This document shows positions 11,955 to 23,513 of a stretch of 64,000 nucleotides of DNA, piece after piece. The stretch is from Medicago truncatula (Eukaryota > Streptophyta > Magnoliopsida > Fabales > Fabaceae). The position numbers and the translations under genes are program-made. The stretch lies in NCBI RefSeq assembly GCF_003473485.1, contig NC_053046.1:568001-632000 (forward strand). The letters run 5' to 3'. The notes under the pieces were generated by a model. The model was given only the letters and a program-made list of their open reading frames with translations, was not told the DNA's origin and did not search any database. How positions within the stretch are numbered: the stretch's first letter is position 1; each line of letters starts with the position of its first letter.

Positions 11955-12118
11955 ATGATCATAAAAATGGTGGAATTCCTTTGGAAGATGATCATAAAAA
12001 TGGTGGAATTCATGCTATGTTTGTCATAATTGATGATGGATGGCAATCTGTCAGCATGGGCCCCAATGGTATTGAATGGAAACATGATTGTGCAGCAAAG
12101 TGGGTAGATTTTCATCCA
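11955..12118 (+). pseudogene. Raffinose-synthase-like (GH36) fragment
   Basis: The open stretch reads DDHKNGGIHAMFVIIDDGWQ and continues SVSMGPNGIEWKHDCAA. This matches the region around the catalytic nucleophile of plant raffinose synthase/SIP1 alpha-galactosidase-like proteins (xFVIIDDGWQSVg). Only about 45 codons survive and the frame then runs into T-rich DNA. A 24-bp word is duplicated with a 33-bp (11-codon) period at 11955 and 11988, keeping frame. No start codon, flanking exons or stop context are present. It lies about 0.4 kb upstream of the tryptophan synthase promoter, in the same orientation. Confidence 0.75.
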
Positions 12119-12213
12119 ACTATCATCGTCCATACTTTTTTTTTTTACTGTCGAATACGCAAAATTAATTTTGTTGATATCTTTTTAACAATTTTGCGAA
12201 TCACAAACTCATA

Positions 12214-12358
12214 ATCCCTTCGTGTCAAAATATAAACAAAATTCATTTTTTAGATTCATTCATTTAATGATGCATGTGGTTCATAATATAGACCACATAT
12301 ATCATTAAATGAATGAACCTAAAAATAAAATTTTGCTTATATTTTGAAACTGAGGAAG
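12214..12358. mobile_element. Stowaway-type MITE upstream of tryptophan synthase
   Basis: A near-complete hairpin of 145 bp flanked by TA (12212-12213, 12359-12360). The arms share tcaaaatata, caaaatt and ttcattcatttaatgat. It lies about 140 bp upstream of the TATA box of the next gene, so it could form part of its regulatory region. Confidence 0.75.
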
Positions 12359-12500
12359 TATCAAAGATTAATCCATTTTCCAAGAAAAATCAATTCTACA
12401 TATCTGAAATCAATGACTAACGTAGTGAGGAATGGGACCAATGTAGATTAGTGCTTAACCTACGTCAAACACGCGGCCTCCAGTTGCATCGACCACCAAG

Positions 12501-12510
12501 TATAAATAAA
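12501..12510 (+). promoter_or_regulatory. TATA box of the tryptophan synthase gene
   Basis: tataaataaa, 95 bp before the ATG; transcription would start near 12530. The leader is rich in aacataacataac, and the ATG context is acaaacATGG, a good plant start. Confidence 0.65.
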
Positions 12511-12595
12511 AGGTGTTGCAACAAGTTCAAAAATCAAAACATAACATAACATAAGAGGTTAATAACTCTGCAACACAAAGAGCACAAACACAAAC

Positions 12596-15500
12596 ATGGC
12601 TGCATGTAAATTGCAAGGTACGATTGTAAGAAACCAATTCATAGAAAAAAAGGTAGCGCCCAAAGAGCGTAACTCTGCGGTGGTTCAAGCAGTGGTTACT
12701 CGTGATAAGTTTAATGTTAAGATCCCTCAATTAGCCACTACATATACACCCTTGCCTTTCACAATACCCTTGATTGAGAAAGCCAAAGAAATTATTGTAG
12801 AGACAGAAGATACCACTTCTGCTGGAAAATTTGGTAGGTTTGGAGGGAAGTTTGTACCAGAAACACTTGTAGTGTGCTTCAACCAGCTTGAAGCTGAGTT
12901 CAAAAATGCCCTCCACGATGATGTTTTTCAGGTAATTTGTTAATTAGGATGAAGGATATACCGTGTCCAAGGTACGGTAGGTAGGAAAGACCCTGGGTTT
13001 GAATCTCGATTTTCGGATACAAAATCTGTCTTTTTACGAAATTAATTTAAAATTTAGATAATATATAGTACCTACTCTTATTTGTGAATTCCTCAAACTA
13101 TCAAATAACATAAAAATAATTGTTCCCACAGGCAGAGCTAGCAACAGCATTAAGAGACTATGTTGGTAGAGAGACACCTTTGTATCATGCTCAAAGGTTG
13201 TCAGAGCATTACAAAAGCAAGAATGGTGGGAAAGGGCCTGAAATATACTTAAAAAGAGAGGATCTCAACCACACTGGCTCTCACAAGATGAACAATGCTC
13301 TTGCACAAGCTATGATTGCCAAGCGCATCGGTCTAAAAAGTGTCGTTACGGCCACCGGTTCAGGACATCACGGGCTAGCAACAGCTGCTGCATGCGCAAA
13401 ACTTGCTTTGGAGTGCACAGTCTTTATGGCTGCGAAAGACATGGACAGACAATCATCTAATGTACGGTTGATGAAGCTGTTAGGAGCTAAGGTAACCAAT
13501 CAAACATAACCTTTAATTTTAATTATTGAACACGAAGATTTTCCTACCTAAAAGAATCCAATAATATATTTTTTTTAGATCAAATGCATCTAAAGGTCTT
13601 TAAGTTTTTCATTTTTTCCAAAGTGGTCCTTTAAAAACTTAAAGGACTTGTTTTAGACTTTTGAAACTTAAAGGACTTATTTGAGACTTTTGAAACTTAA
13701 AGGACGACTTTAGAAAAAACGAAAAACTTAAAGGACCTTAACCTTTTTTTTGAATAAAAAGAATCCAATAATTGTCTTCTCCATTTTTTAGAATAAGTTT
13801 AATGCAAGTAACCTCTTTTAACACAATTTTTTCAATGCCCAATCAATGTTCATTTCGCAAATTTACGCGGTCCTACCATTTTATAGATAGGTTCCAATCC
13901 CATAGTTATGATCCTCATGACCAAGGAAATTCCTGCTTAATTAATGAGTCAAATTGATGTATTTGGTTTATAATGTAGACCAAGTATATCAAGTTTGGTT
14001 GACTGACCCATTTGTCTCTTATAAAAATGACTGAAAGAAGTAATTATTTTTAAAGTTGATCCTAAAGGGCGATGCTTTGAGATTATCTTATTGACACGGG
14101 TGGCCCTGAGCATGGACGGAAGGAGCAGCTGTCCAGTCCACAATTTTTAGAGGCATGAAAATTATTGTTTCAACATAGTAGTTAGTACTCTATAAATATA
14201 TATTTGTTAACTCATTTTAATTAATTTTGTAAGAAAAATATATTTTTAGATAATCTTGATTATAAATGAAATTTTTGTAATTAAAAATACAGGAAAAAAA
14301 AATACGTTCAAATAATTATAACAACACAATTTTATTGATTGATTTAGAGCACAAAAAGTTATATGATCGATCATGCTTTGTGGTTTAGTGGGGTGTCGTG
14401 CTTTCCAAACATAAAGATAAAGACATTTTTAAAATTAGCTAGTGACATGACTTCTTTTTAATAATAAATTTGATTGATATACCCAAAATAATCGTCATAT
14501 AATTAAATTAATAATGTATGTAAACATGTAGGTTGAAGCTGTTAATGGATGTTTTAAAGATGCATCATCAGAGGCTTTTCGTTGTTGGGTTGGAGACCTG
14601 GAAAACAGCTACCACTTGTCAGGTTCAGCGGTGGGACCACATCCATGTCCCACCATGGTACGTGAGTTTCAGTCAGTGATTGGGAAAGAAACAAGGAAAC
14701 AAGCATGGGAAAAATGGGGAGGAAAACCAGACATTATTGTTGCAAGTGTTGGAACAGGTTCAAATGCTTTAGGTATGTTCCATGAGTTTCTATCAGACAC
14801 AGATGTGAGATTGATTGGAGTTGAAGCTGCTGGTTTAGGGTTAGAAAGTGGAAAACATTCTTCCACTTTAACCAAAGGAGAAATGGGTGTTTATCATGGT
14901 GCTATCTCCTATTTATTACAAGATGGTGATGGACAAATTATTGAACCTCACTCCATTGCAGCAGGGTAAGTCACACCAATAATACTTCACTATTTTATTG
15001 AGAACTTTTATCCGGTAGTATTATTGTTTTGTGGCTAGAATAAGAGACGGAATAAATTATCCTATCCTATTTCAATTTTGTCATACGATACGAATTAATT
15101 GAGTTAAAAATCAGCAAAAAGAGATTAAGAAAATAATTTTTCATTGATATTATTTTAATATTATATATGAAAGTGATTTTGTGTTTTATGGCTTTTATTA
15201 AATAGTTTAATTTAGAGGGCTTCAAATAATAAAATTAGACCAACTTTTGATTATATCCAAATAAAAATTTGTGCATGTATTGTTGTTCCAAATTAGACCA
15301 TCATTTGATTATTGTAGGGAATGATTTAATAAACAAACATGGATTGAAATTAGATGATAAGTTTTTATTTTTATTTATTTTTTTAATTATTTGCAGGATG
15401 GAGTACCCAGGAGTTGGTCCAGAGTTGAGTTTCCTCAAAGAAAGTGGACGTGCAGAGTTTTGTGTCGCAACCGATGAAGAAGCTCTTGATGGTATATACT

Positions 15501-15756
15501 TGCTTATTAAAACATAGACATTATATATAATCAAAACCATGCACAAATATTTAAACAGTTCATGTGCTATGACTTTGCAGCGTACGAGAGATTATGCAAA
15601 TTGGAGGGTATATTTCCATCTCTGGAGGCAGCACATGCATTGGCTATATTAGATAAGGTTGTTCCAACTTTACCAAACGACAATATTAAGGTTGTTGTAA
15701 ATTGTAGTGGACGTGGAGACAAAGATGCGGATATAGTCTTCAATTGTAGAAAATAA
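12596..15756 (+). CDS. TSB: Tryptophan synthase beta-subunit paralog with an altered active site
   Basis: Exons 12596-12931, 13132-13491, 14532-14965, 15397-15491 and 15581-15756 (GT-AG introns) join to 466 aa. Plastid tryptophan synthase beta subunits condense serine with indole using PLP. Residues 1 to about 60 look like a transit peptide; the core starts at [15 protein letters not shown] (78-92). The PLP lysine is present in [11 protein letters not shown] (K164), as are the aspartate of TDEEAL (D403), the glutamate of SLEAAHAL (E424) and SGRGDKD (S451). The conserved AETGAGQHG motif reads TATGSGHHG (185-193), so the catalytic glutamate (E109 in bacterial TrpB) is A186; the lysine-to-residue spacing of 22 is unchanged. 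The phosphate loop GGGSNA reads GTGSNA (306-311), and the hSGTaTLKDA loop has lost about three residues (N237-D242). The frame and splice sites are intact, so this is a diverged paralog and not an obvious pseudogene. Canonical Trp synthesis is doubtful. Confidence 0.92.
13566..13756. mobile_element. 191-bp hairpin insertion in tryptophan synthase intron 2
   Basis: Flanked by a perfect 16-bp duplication aaaagaatccaataat (13550-13565, 13757-13772). Inside, an inverted pair (aaggtctttaagtttttc on the left, its complement near 13740) surrounds two to three units of gacttttgaaacttaaagga. The TSD length suits target-primed retroposition, but the hairpin is MITE-like, so the class is unresolved. Confidence 0.6.
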
Positions 15757-16094
15757 CACTGCACTATTATTAATATTCCATATAAATTGTATCCAAAGGA
15801 AAAGGAAAAACACTATATGCATGTGTATATAAATTAGGCTTAAATATCTAAAATATAAGCCACCTACTTGTTTGAATAGGCCCCCCGAGTCTGTACTTTG
15901 GAATCAACATAAGATTGAATATATTCATGCAGGGTAATTTCAGTTAATTCCTTTATGAGTTGTTTAATTTTTTATTCCGAATTAAGATATTTTTTTTTCT
16001 TGTTGGGATTTTTTGAGTTGGAGGTGATAAATTTCTTGATTGCATGTTGAAATATTTGGGTTAAAATTAAAAAGATGAATATGTTGGGTTTTAT
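15757..16094. other. 3' flank of tryptophan synthase
   Basis: The 3' UTR and flank. Parts (atccaaaggaaaaggaaaaa; cataagattgaatatattcatgca) are shared with the truncated duplicate at 9083-10410. It ends at the solo-LTR target site gggtt. Confidence 0.5.
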
Positions 16095-16099
16095 GGGTT

Positions 16100-19000
16100 T
16101 GTTATCGCGATTTTCGGGTGTCAAGTCATTAATTAGGCTTGAACCTTTCAATCTTTGATATTCTCTATTTTTTCTTGGGAATGACAAAATTGAGAAAAAC
16201 CCTTAGAGTCTAAGTTCGGGGGTTGTTTTCGCTACGGGAAGGTGTTAGGCACCCGGAACGATTATGGTATTCCATAAGAACCGTTCTCCTAAGTTTCTTT
16301 CTACGCTTTATTTTTATTGCCTACTTATAAAAAAGTTTTATTTGAGTGAAGAATGGGGGGAAGAAGATGATTGGGATTTTATTTTACTTGGCTTAGAGGA
16401 GTTTTAACTCATTGCCTACGTACCCTTTTAAGGGATCAAAACCAAACGTAGTTCATTCTCGAAAATTGTTTTTGTTTTTGTTGGTTGATTTTAAGTTTGA
16501 AAAAGGAATTTTGAAGAATGGAGATGAGAGGCCTCAAGGGCATGAGATTTGGAAAATGTGAGGTGGAAGTAGTTATTTTGCAAAATAAAGTCTAAGTATG
16601 ATTAAAATTTATTAAGTTTTTTTTACTTAAGAAAACAAAAGGAAAATGAGGAGTTTTGACTCCTATTTTAGAAAAAAGGTTTTCAAGTGAGGTTATTCAC
16701 ATTTTTTTTGGAAAATGATTTTTGTCTAAGCGTTGTAAAACCTAAGCATACATCTAAACATACATTCCCTAATCATGCATCTAGAATATCCATGTGGGGT
16801 GTGTGTATGTGTCGGTGCTCGTGTCGGTGTACATCACTTATAGTGTCCATAGTCCTTTACATTGAGTCCTAAATACATGCTATGGTCTTGCAAGGAATTA
16901 AAAGGGAACTAATCTACCTAAAATTATTACAAGCCCATTTGGTATAGAAATGAATAGAAGAATAATGCCTAAACTATGAGATGGATGAAATATGAAATGA
17001 AATGATTAGTACCATAAGGCATAAAATAGTAAAAAGGGAAGCAATATTGAAATGAGATAACAAAAAGAAAAGAACAATGAAAAGAAATAAAATGACAAAA
17101 TATGCCTAGAATTAGGTATAACACTTAGACATGCACATGGCCTATAATTCCCTCATCATAGCCATTTTTAAAAGAGGTTTGATTTTGAGCTATAATGTGA
17201 TGATGATAAGGACATATACAAGCCAAGCATTGTGACATATTTCTAGAAATACTTTGCACTTTATTTCTTAACAAAAACACACATTATTTGCAAAACCAGA
17301 GAAATGAAAATTCACATCACCCAAACAGTAAATCACACATAGGATCAGAGACATATTCATTATGAAGTTGCACATCAATCATTCTCATCACATGCCAAAG
17401 TTTTATGAAGTGAATATGGCAAGAAATTCACAAGTTTAGCCCAAAAAGAACCAATTAATCAAGAAAATACCACATGCATTTTTTATTAGTTTTTTTTATG
17501 TGTAAAAGCATCACAAGAAATACCAAAAAATGAATTAAAAACAGTAGGAATTTTTCTAGAATTTTGAGAAAAAAATTGAGCAAGCAGGGGTTCAATCAGC
17601 AAGAAAACAAGGTGTAAACAGCACAAAAAAAAGCAAAAACGTACAGAACCCTAGGCCCAAACCCAAAGCCCAACACCGGATCACAGGAAAGCACAAGGAC
17701 CGTTGGATTGATCCAAGAATCCAAGACCTAGATCTAACGGTTGAGAATGAAAGGGGAGAACCAGAAATAAACCGGACCGGTTCAGTGGTTTATATAAAGG
17801 TTTTAGGACCGGTTTTTTCCATGTCTCCCTTTCCTTTCTCTCTCTTCTCTCATTCTAGTGAGAGAAGCTCTCACTTCTCTCCTCCCTCTCTCGCCGGAAA
17901 CCGCATCTCTCCTCCCTCTCCCTCGCCGGAAACTGCATATGGAGGATGATCTTCATCTTCTCCGGTGAGGTTTGTTCCTCCGGCGTGGTGGCCGGCCGCC
18001 CAAGGGTGGCGGCGCCGCCGCCGGAGTTTGAACAAACTTCTCCGTTTTCGAAAATTTTTACATTTTTGGATATCCTTTTTCGTTCTAAGCATGAATATGG
18101 CATTGGATTTTGCATGCAAGGTTCGCATCAACGTAGATCTGAGATTCTTTTTGCGATTTTGAAATGAAACTTTTTTCAAGTTTTTTTGCTGTTTTCGGTT
18201 GGAAACTTTTAAAACTCTACAGATCTACACTTGATTCGCCTTTGTTGATGTTCTTGCGAAAGAAAGATGAATTTTGAGTTTTACCTGTGATTTTCGGTTA
18301 GAGATTTCGAATTTGTTCTTCGGAAAACTTCGATTTGATTCTGTTTGTGGATTTTCTGAACTGAAACCGAAAATAAATTGGTTTTCTTCTTCTTCACCGG
18401 TTCGACTTTTCTTTCCCTCTTCTTCTTCCTCAAAAACGCCTCTGCGATCGTGCTTGAGTTTGCCGCTTTCAGTGATGAATTCGCACTCGAATTGCAGAGC
18501 AAAACGATTCAGTGATGAAGATTCTTTGATGAATCTCTGAGAATCGAAAAGAAACTGATGAATTTGATGAATTTGTGATGATTTTCGGTTTTGGAAAGTT
18601 AGGGTTTTTTGTGATTGTTCTTGGTGATTTTCTGTTTTGATCTAACTGAATGGAGAGAGAAAGTTGAAATCTGTTTTTGGTGATGTGTCAATGATTGGAT
18701 CTGATTCTGACTTGTACAGTGATTGCACCTTTTATAGGCTGCCATGTGTGTTTCTGAGCCAATGAGAAAAGGACACCTGTTTTGGACTTAGGGACTCTTC
18801 TGCAAAAAAGAAAAGTGAAAGGACTGAACTGCAATAAAAAAGGACCTAAACGCAATTTAAAAAAGTTTTGGACTGAAAATGCAAATTAAAGTAAAATTGG
18901 ATTAAAATTGGCAATTTGAAAAAAACGTAAAGTGAAACAAAAAAACAAAAAAATAAAATCAACAAAAGGACTAAAACGAAATTTTGACAGGAAAAGACCA

Positions 19001-19382
19001 AAATGCCCCTAGGGACTAAACTGACTCAAACTGACTCAGATGCAATTTTTGAAATGACTTTTAAACAAAGACTCAACAATAATTCGTACAGACAGGTTGA
19101 AAAGACTCAGAGGCAAACACAGGGACTAAAATGGGTTCCACTGCAGGAAATGACCAAAATACCCTTTTGCATGGTTTTTTGAAATAAAACGCCAGAAAAG
19201 TAATGCGATGTTTCTGAGAGTTTTTAAATGACTTGTAATGCAAGAAAAGACAGACAGAGGCAGTAAAATACGCTTGAAAAGAGAGTAAGGGTTCAGAATA
19301 AAATAACAGAGAATTGACAAATATCAGTGTTTAGAAAAGAAATTTGAACGAGTATTTTTAGGTCCAAAATCAGGGTATAACA
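16100..19382 (+). mobile_element. 3.28-kb solo LTR
   Basis: Begins tgttatcgcg and ends ggtataaca: perfect 6-bp inverted termini TGTTAT/ATAACA, flanked by 5-bp duplications gggtt (16095-16099, 19383-19387). No internal retroelement DNA remains, as expected after LTR-LTR recombination. The very long LTR and the motif cgctacgggaaggtgttagg (about 16232) suggest a Ty3/gypsy lineage (Tat/Ogre-type by length; inference). Orientation is taken from its TATA box, the same strand as the tryptophan synthase gene. A GC-rich patch (17860-18030, gccggccgcc...gcggcgccgccgcc) and a duplicated ctctcctccctctc/cgccggaaac unit (17876, 17906) stand out. ORFs inside are treated as chance. Confidence 0.85.
17790..17798 (+). 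promoter_or_regulatory. Putative LTR promoter TATA box
   Basis: ttatataaag follows a ccggaccggtt duplication and precedes a CT-rich leader (tctccctttcctttctctctc), the usual layout of a plant LTR U3/R boundary. Confidence 0.5.
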
Positions 19383-19387
19383 GGGTT

Positions 19388-20761
19388 GAAGATCTATCGT
19401 TATAATCAATTTCAATTTATTTCTTTTCAATAAAATATTTGTTGTGTTTTTAATAAATGATTAATATATTGGCTTAAGCGCACTTTTGCCTCCTAAGTTT
19501 TAAAAGTGTAGCAATTTTTCACCCTATTAAAAAGAATGGTCGGTGTCTCCACTCATGTTTAGCCCATTTCACAAAACTCTAATTTTGACCTAATTAATCC
19601 TACATGTCAGGTCACCTGTGTATTTTTTTATTTTTTTTTTGTAAAAGCCACATAATCATTTAACAAATCTCAACTATTTGAAGTCATTTAAAATTAAAGG
19701 ATAATTTTGTCATTCTCACTTTAGTTAAAAAAACACAAACCTATATTCCTCAAAACAAAAACAAAAACAAAAAACTATGATTGTGTACCTGTTTTATCTA
19801 TGTTGGCAGCAAACCTTCTTTTTTTTTTTTTTTTTAGCCCGATAAAGCCAATGCTTTTTATTTTTTTAGGTTAATTAATGACACCTTGATTTTACGAAAA
19901 AATGTACGCTAATTGCAGTTTTTTTCTTACGTTAAGAACATTTTTATTTAAAAAAAAAAATTGTAGTGTGACTCCTTTTTTTTTATTTTTTATCATACGT
20001 TGGATTTAAAAATAAATTACATGTTCTGTTTAGTACAAAGTAGGACAGACTTTGAAGAAAACAATATTTGAAATTATAAAAGTGGATGTAAATTAGTGAG
20101 GTAGGTGTGAACAATTTGTTAAAACTTATAAAAATAGCTTGCTCGGTGGTGTAAATTTAGCAGCATATATATATATATATCAAGTAAGACCACTTTTATA
20201 ATAAGAGATTTTTTTTATTTTTTAGGAAAACTTGCTTATAACATTTCATGGATAATAAGATATTCAATACAATTGAGTAATAATAAGAGATGAAAGGGTT
20301 AAATCTTGATTTTCAGATTAATCTTTAAGGTGATACTTAATTTTGATAATTACTTATATCATTCTGGCGGACCTCTCTCTCGTCTCCATTACGCCTTCTT
20401 TCTTTTTGGAGCAATTTTCCGTTCTTCTTTACCAAAAAATAACACAGCATAAACCCATGTGAAGAAATTGCATAAAATCATCGAAATTGCATGATGTGAT
20501 TAAAAATTATTTTCTGATTATGGGCTATTGTTCATTTTTAACTAATGAGAAAGGAGTGCTGAAAAAATGAGAGAGGTGAAGATCTGAAAAATAAGGTAGT
20601 TGGTCTAAAGAATTTATTACAATCAAATGATCATAATAATAAAATAACTAAATCCTTTTTTTTTTATCAAAATACAATTATTACTTTTTTTTTGAAACAA
20701 AAATACAAATATTACTTAATAATATATATTAAAATATTTTAATATATTTGGTCAAAACAAA
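19388..20761. other. Intergenic, no gene seen
   Basis: AT-rich. Holds a T18 run (about 19820), a short (TA) run at 20167-20181, and a probable micro-retroposon at 20668-20717, where the near-duplicate caaaatacaattattactt flanks T9 plus gaaa. Confidence 0.5.
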
Positions 20762-21235
20762 TTATTATAATAATAAAACAATAAAAACATTATTTTCTCT
20801 AGATACAATTATTAGTTATAATATATTCAAATATTTTAATAACTTTGGTCAAAAGAATAATTAGAATGTTGAATGAAATTCAACATTCATTTTTTTATCA
20901 TTTAAATTAGATTTTTTATTATAATAATAAAACAATAAAAACATTATTTTTCTCTAAATAAAATTATTAGTTATAATATATTCAAATATTGTAATAACTT
21001 TGGTCAAAAGAAAAATTATAATGTTGAATGAAATTCAACATTCATTTTTTTTATCATTTAAATTAGATTTTTTATTATAATAATAAAACAATAAAAACAT
21101 TATTTTTCTCTAAATAAAATTATTAGTTATAATATATTCAAATATTGTAATAACTTTGGTCAAAAGAAAAATTATAAGTTGAATGAAATTCAACATTCAT
21201 TTTTTTTTTTATCATTTAAATTAGACTTTTTTATT
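20762..21235. repeat. Tandem array, three units of about 155 bp
   Basis: The unit starts ttattataataataaaacaa at 20762, 20917 and 21072 (period 155). Each unit contains a small hairpin (atgttgaat-gaa-attcaacat) and atttggtcaaaa-like words. Units 2 and 3 are nearly identical; unit 1 is a little more diverged. Ends about 550 bp upstream of the first F-box gene. Confidence 0.85.
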
Positions 21236-21791
21236 ATATATCATTTTCCTATATTTGTAGAATCACCTACCAAACCTGCCAAAAAATTTATTTATAAATA
21301 CTGATTTGAATCTAACTTTATAATTAAACGTCTTATCAAAGAGGTGAGGCAAAATCCTCTACCAATGCTCACCATTTAAATTAGTCTTTGCCTTTTATTT
21401 TCATCTTCAAGTTTTATCAATTATTCAATTACTGTAAAATTTTAATTTTGATTACTTGCATTTTGATGTTAATTTACCCTATAGCTAAATCTACCATTTA
21501 CATCAATTATATAATAAAATCGACCAAATCTCAATCTTCAGTTTAGTCAATTGTCGTAGAGTAACACTTTGAGCCATTAGATTAATATAATCATTGAATT
21601 GGCTGAGATTTAGTCAAGGAGGAAAAAAGGACCTCAGTTGATCTCCATGCATGGTTTAAAAAACAACAATTAAGTTGCAAAATGAATCATTAGCTTTAGC
21701 TAGTTGTATCATGATTAATGTTTATTCCTCTTCAATATTTTTCTTTTGACAACATGAGTAATTTACAAAATCATGGGTGCAGATTCCTACG

Positions 21792-23485
21792 ATGCATAAC
21801 AACAATAGGTGGCAAAAGCTTGATGGAGAGGATGGAAAAGATGAAAATATTACGAAATTATGTGATCTACCAGATGGAATTGTGCAGAAGATATTATCCG
21901 ACCTTCCAACGAAGGAAGCAGTTGCGACAAGTGTTTTGTCCAAGAGTTGGGTTCATAAATGGACTGGTATCAACAAAATAGATTTGGAATTATTAGATGA
22001 AGTTGCACCTGAAAAGAGGCAACAATTCATAGACTTTGTAGAGAAGTTGCGTGTGTTTTGTAATACTTCAAGCCTAAAAAAGTTTTCTCTATTTTTTGAA
22101 GTTGGTATGGAAGCACCTAGGGTTACTAAATGGCTAAGTATTTTTGTTAACCCTAATATTGAAGAATTAAAGCTTGAACTTTATACAGTTAAGGAACCAC
22201 TTGTTCTCTCTGATCAATTTTTTACTTCTGAAAAATTGACCAAGTTTGAACTTAGTATGAGTCAAGTCATCAAACTTCCTTCTACCATTAATTTTCAAAA
22301 TCTTGTGACATTGACTTTAAAACATGTTATTTTCCCTAACTATTATTGCACAACAGAGTTTTTCTTAAGTTTAAGGTCCCTGAAGGAAATGACCCTAATT
22401 GATTGTAACTGGAAGAAGGTTGGTACTATCATTATCACTTGTCCATTGCTTCAGAAATTGTTCATTAGGGATTGGAAAGACCATGATGATGAAGATGATC
22501 ACCACGACAACGAGGAAGAAGTAGAAGAAGAACTTGCTGAGGAATTAAATAATGATGTCAATGATATTACTGCAGTGGAAAATCTAAATTATCATCATGG
22601 CCTTATAAGAATCCTTTCAAATGAACTGGTATCTTTCACATATGACGGTGATCTCATGAATGATTATTCCTTATTTTACACATTCTCAGTCTCGAATGCA
22701 ACTATTAAGCTTCATGAACAACACAATAATATGTTGCATGCTGGACATTTTATCTACAAACTTTTCATAGCCCTTTCTGGTGTGACAAAACTATCAGTCT
22801 CTGACTTTGCTCTTCAGGTACATGATCTCATCTTTCAAATTTTTATTTATTCGAACAATAAATATCTATAATCGCTACTAATATTTAATTTGAATTATTT
22901 CAATTTTAATTATGCATGCCACAGGCTTTATGTCAGCCACTTCTTTTAGCTGCACATCTGCCTCTTTTTTTTAATTTGGTCAAGCTTCGTGTGACCTCGC
23001 CATCAGCCGTGGATTTGTCTTGTGAAGGATTGCATTCCCTATTAAGAAACTCACCTTTTCTAGAGAAAATTGAGTTTAAGGAGGTAACCTAACTTGGATC
23101 AATTATAAATTAAAAGTTGTACTGATATTTTAGTTACACATTATATGCTCGTGATTGTATATAAATATGTTTTGCTAATATATATAACCAATTATTGTAG
23201 GGGATCACTTTGGCTGCAAATGGTGGAAACCTCATTAATCCATTGCCTGGATGCTTTTGGACAAAACTCAAGGTTATAAAGATATATGACTTCTGTGGGA
23301 GTGATGGAGAGTTAAATGCAATAAAGTTCTTGCTGCAGGAAACACTAGTTTTAGATACATTGTATATTCAATACAATGAATCTCATTTTGACTCCCCTGA
23401 AGGAACAAAGATGTTAGATATGTTGTTGGAACAAATTTATGAGTTTCCTAAAGCTTCAATGGATTGTGACATAGAGGTAGAATAG
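21792..23485 (+). CDS. F-box/FBD/LRR-type protein 1
   Basis: Exons 21792-22817, 22925-23083 and 23201-23485 join in phase 0 to 489 aa. An N-terminal F-box (about residues 23-62: LCDLPDGIVQKILSDLPTKE, then AVATSVLSKSW) is followed by leucine-rich segments and a C-terminal FBD-like domain (GCFWTKLKVIKIYDF, then LNAIKFLLQETLVLDTLYI and FPKAS). Such proteins are thought to be substrate receptors of SCF ubiquitin ligases; the target is unknown. A strongly acidic stretch (DHDDEDDHHDNEEEVEEELA and on, about residues 231-258) interrupts the LRR part. The ATG at 21792 was chosen because the open frame upstream begins only with GTG after a possible gtgcag splice acceptor; a 5' UTR intron is possible. 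Its neighbour at 25762 is a related gene in the same orientation, pointing to an old tandem duplication. Confidence 0.88.
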
Positions 23486-23513
23486 AGAAGAAGAAGAAGA
23501 AGAAGAAGAAAAA
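23486..23513. repeat. GAA microsatellite
   Basis: About eight aga/gaa repeats immediately after the stop codon of F-box gene 1, in its 3' UTR. Confidence 0.8.

Noticed and set aside
17855..18540. Several overlapping ORFs of 65-102 codons
   Set aside because: They sit in the GC-rich leader part of the solo LTR, overlap on both strands and show no domain.
20762..21235. CRISPR-like spaced repeats
   Set aside because: Whole 155-bp units repeat including the would-be spacers; this is a plant tandem array.
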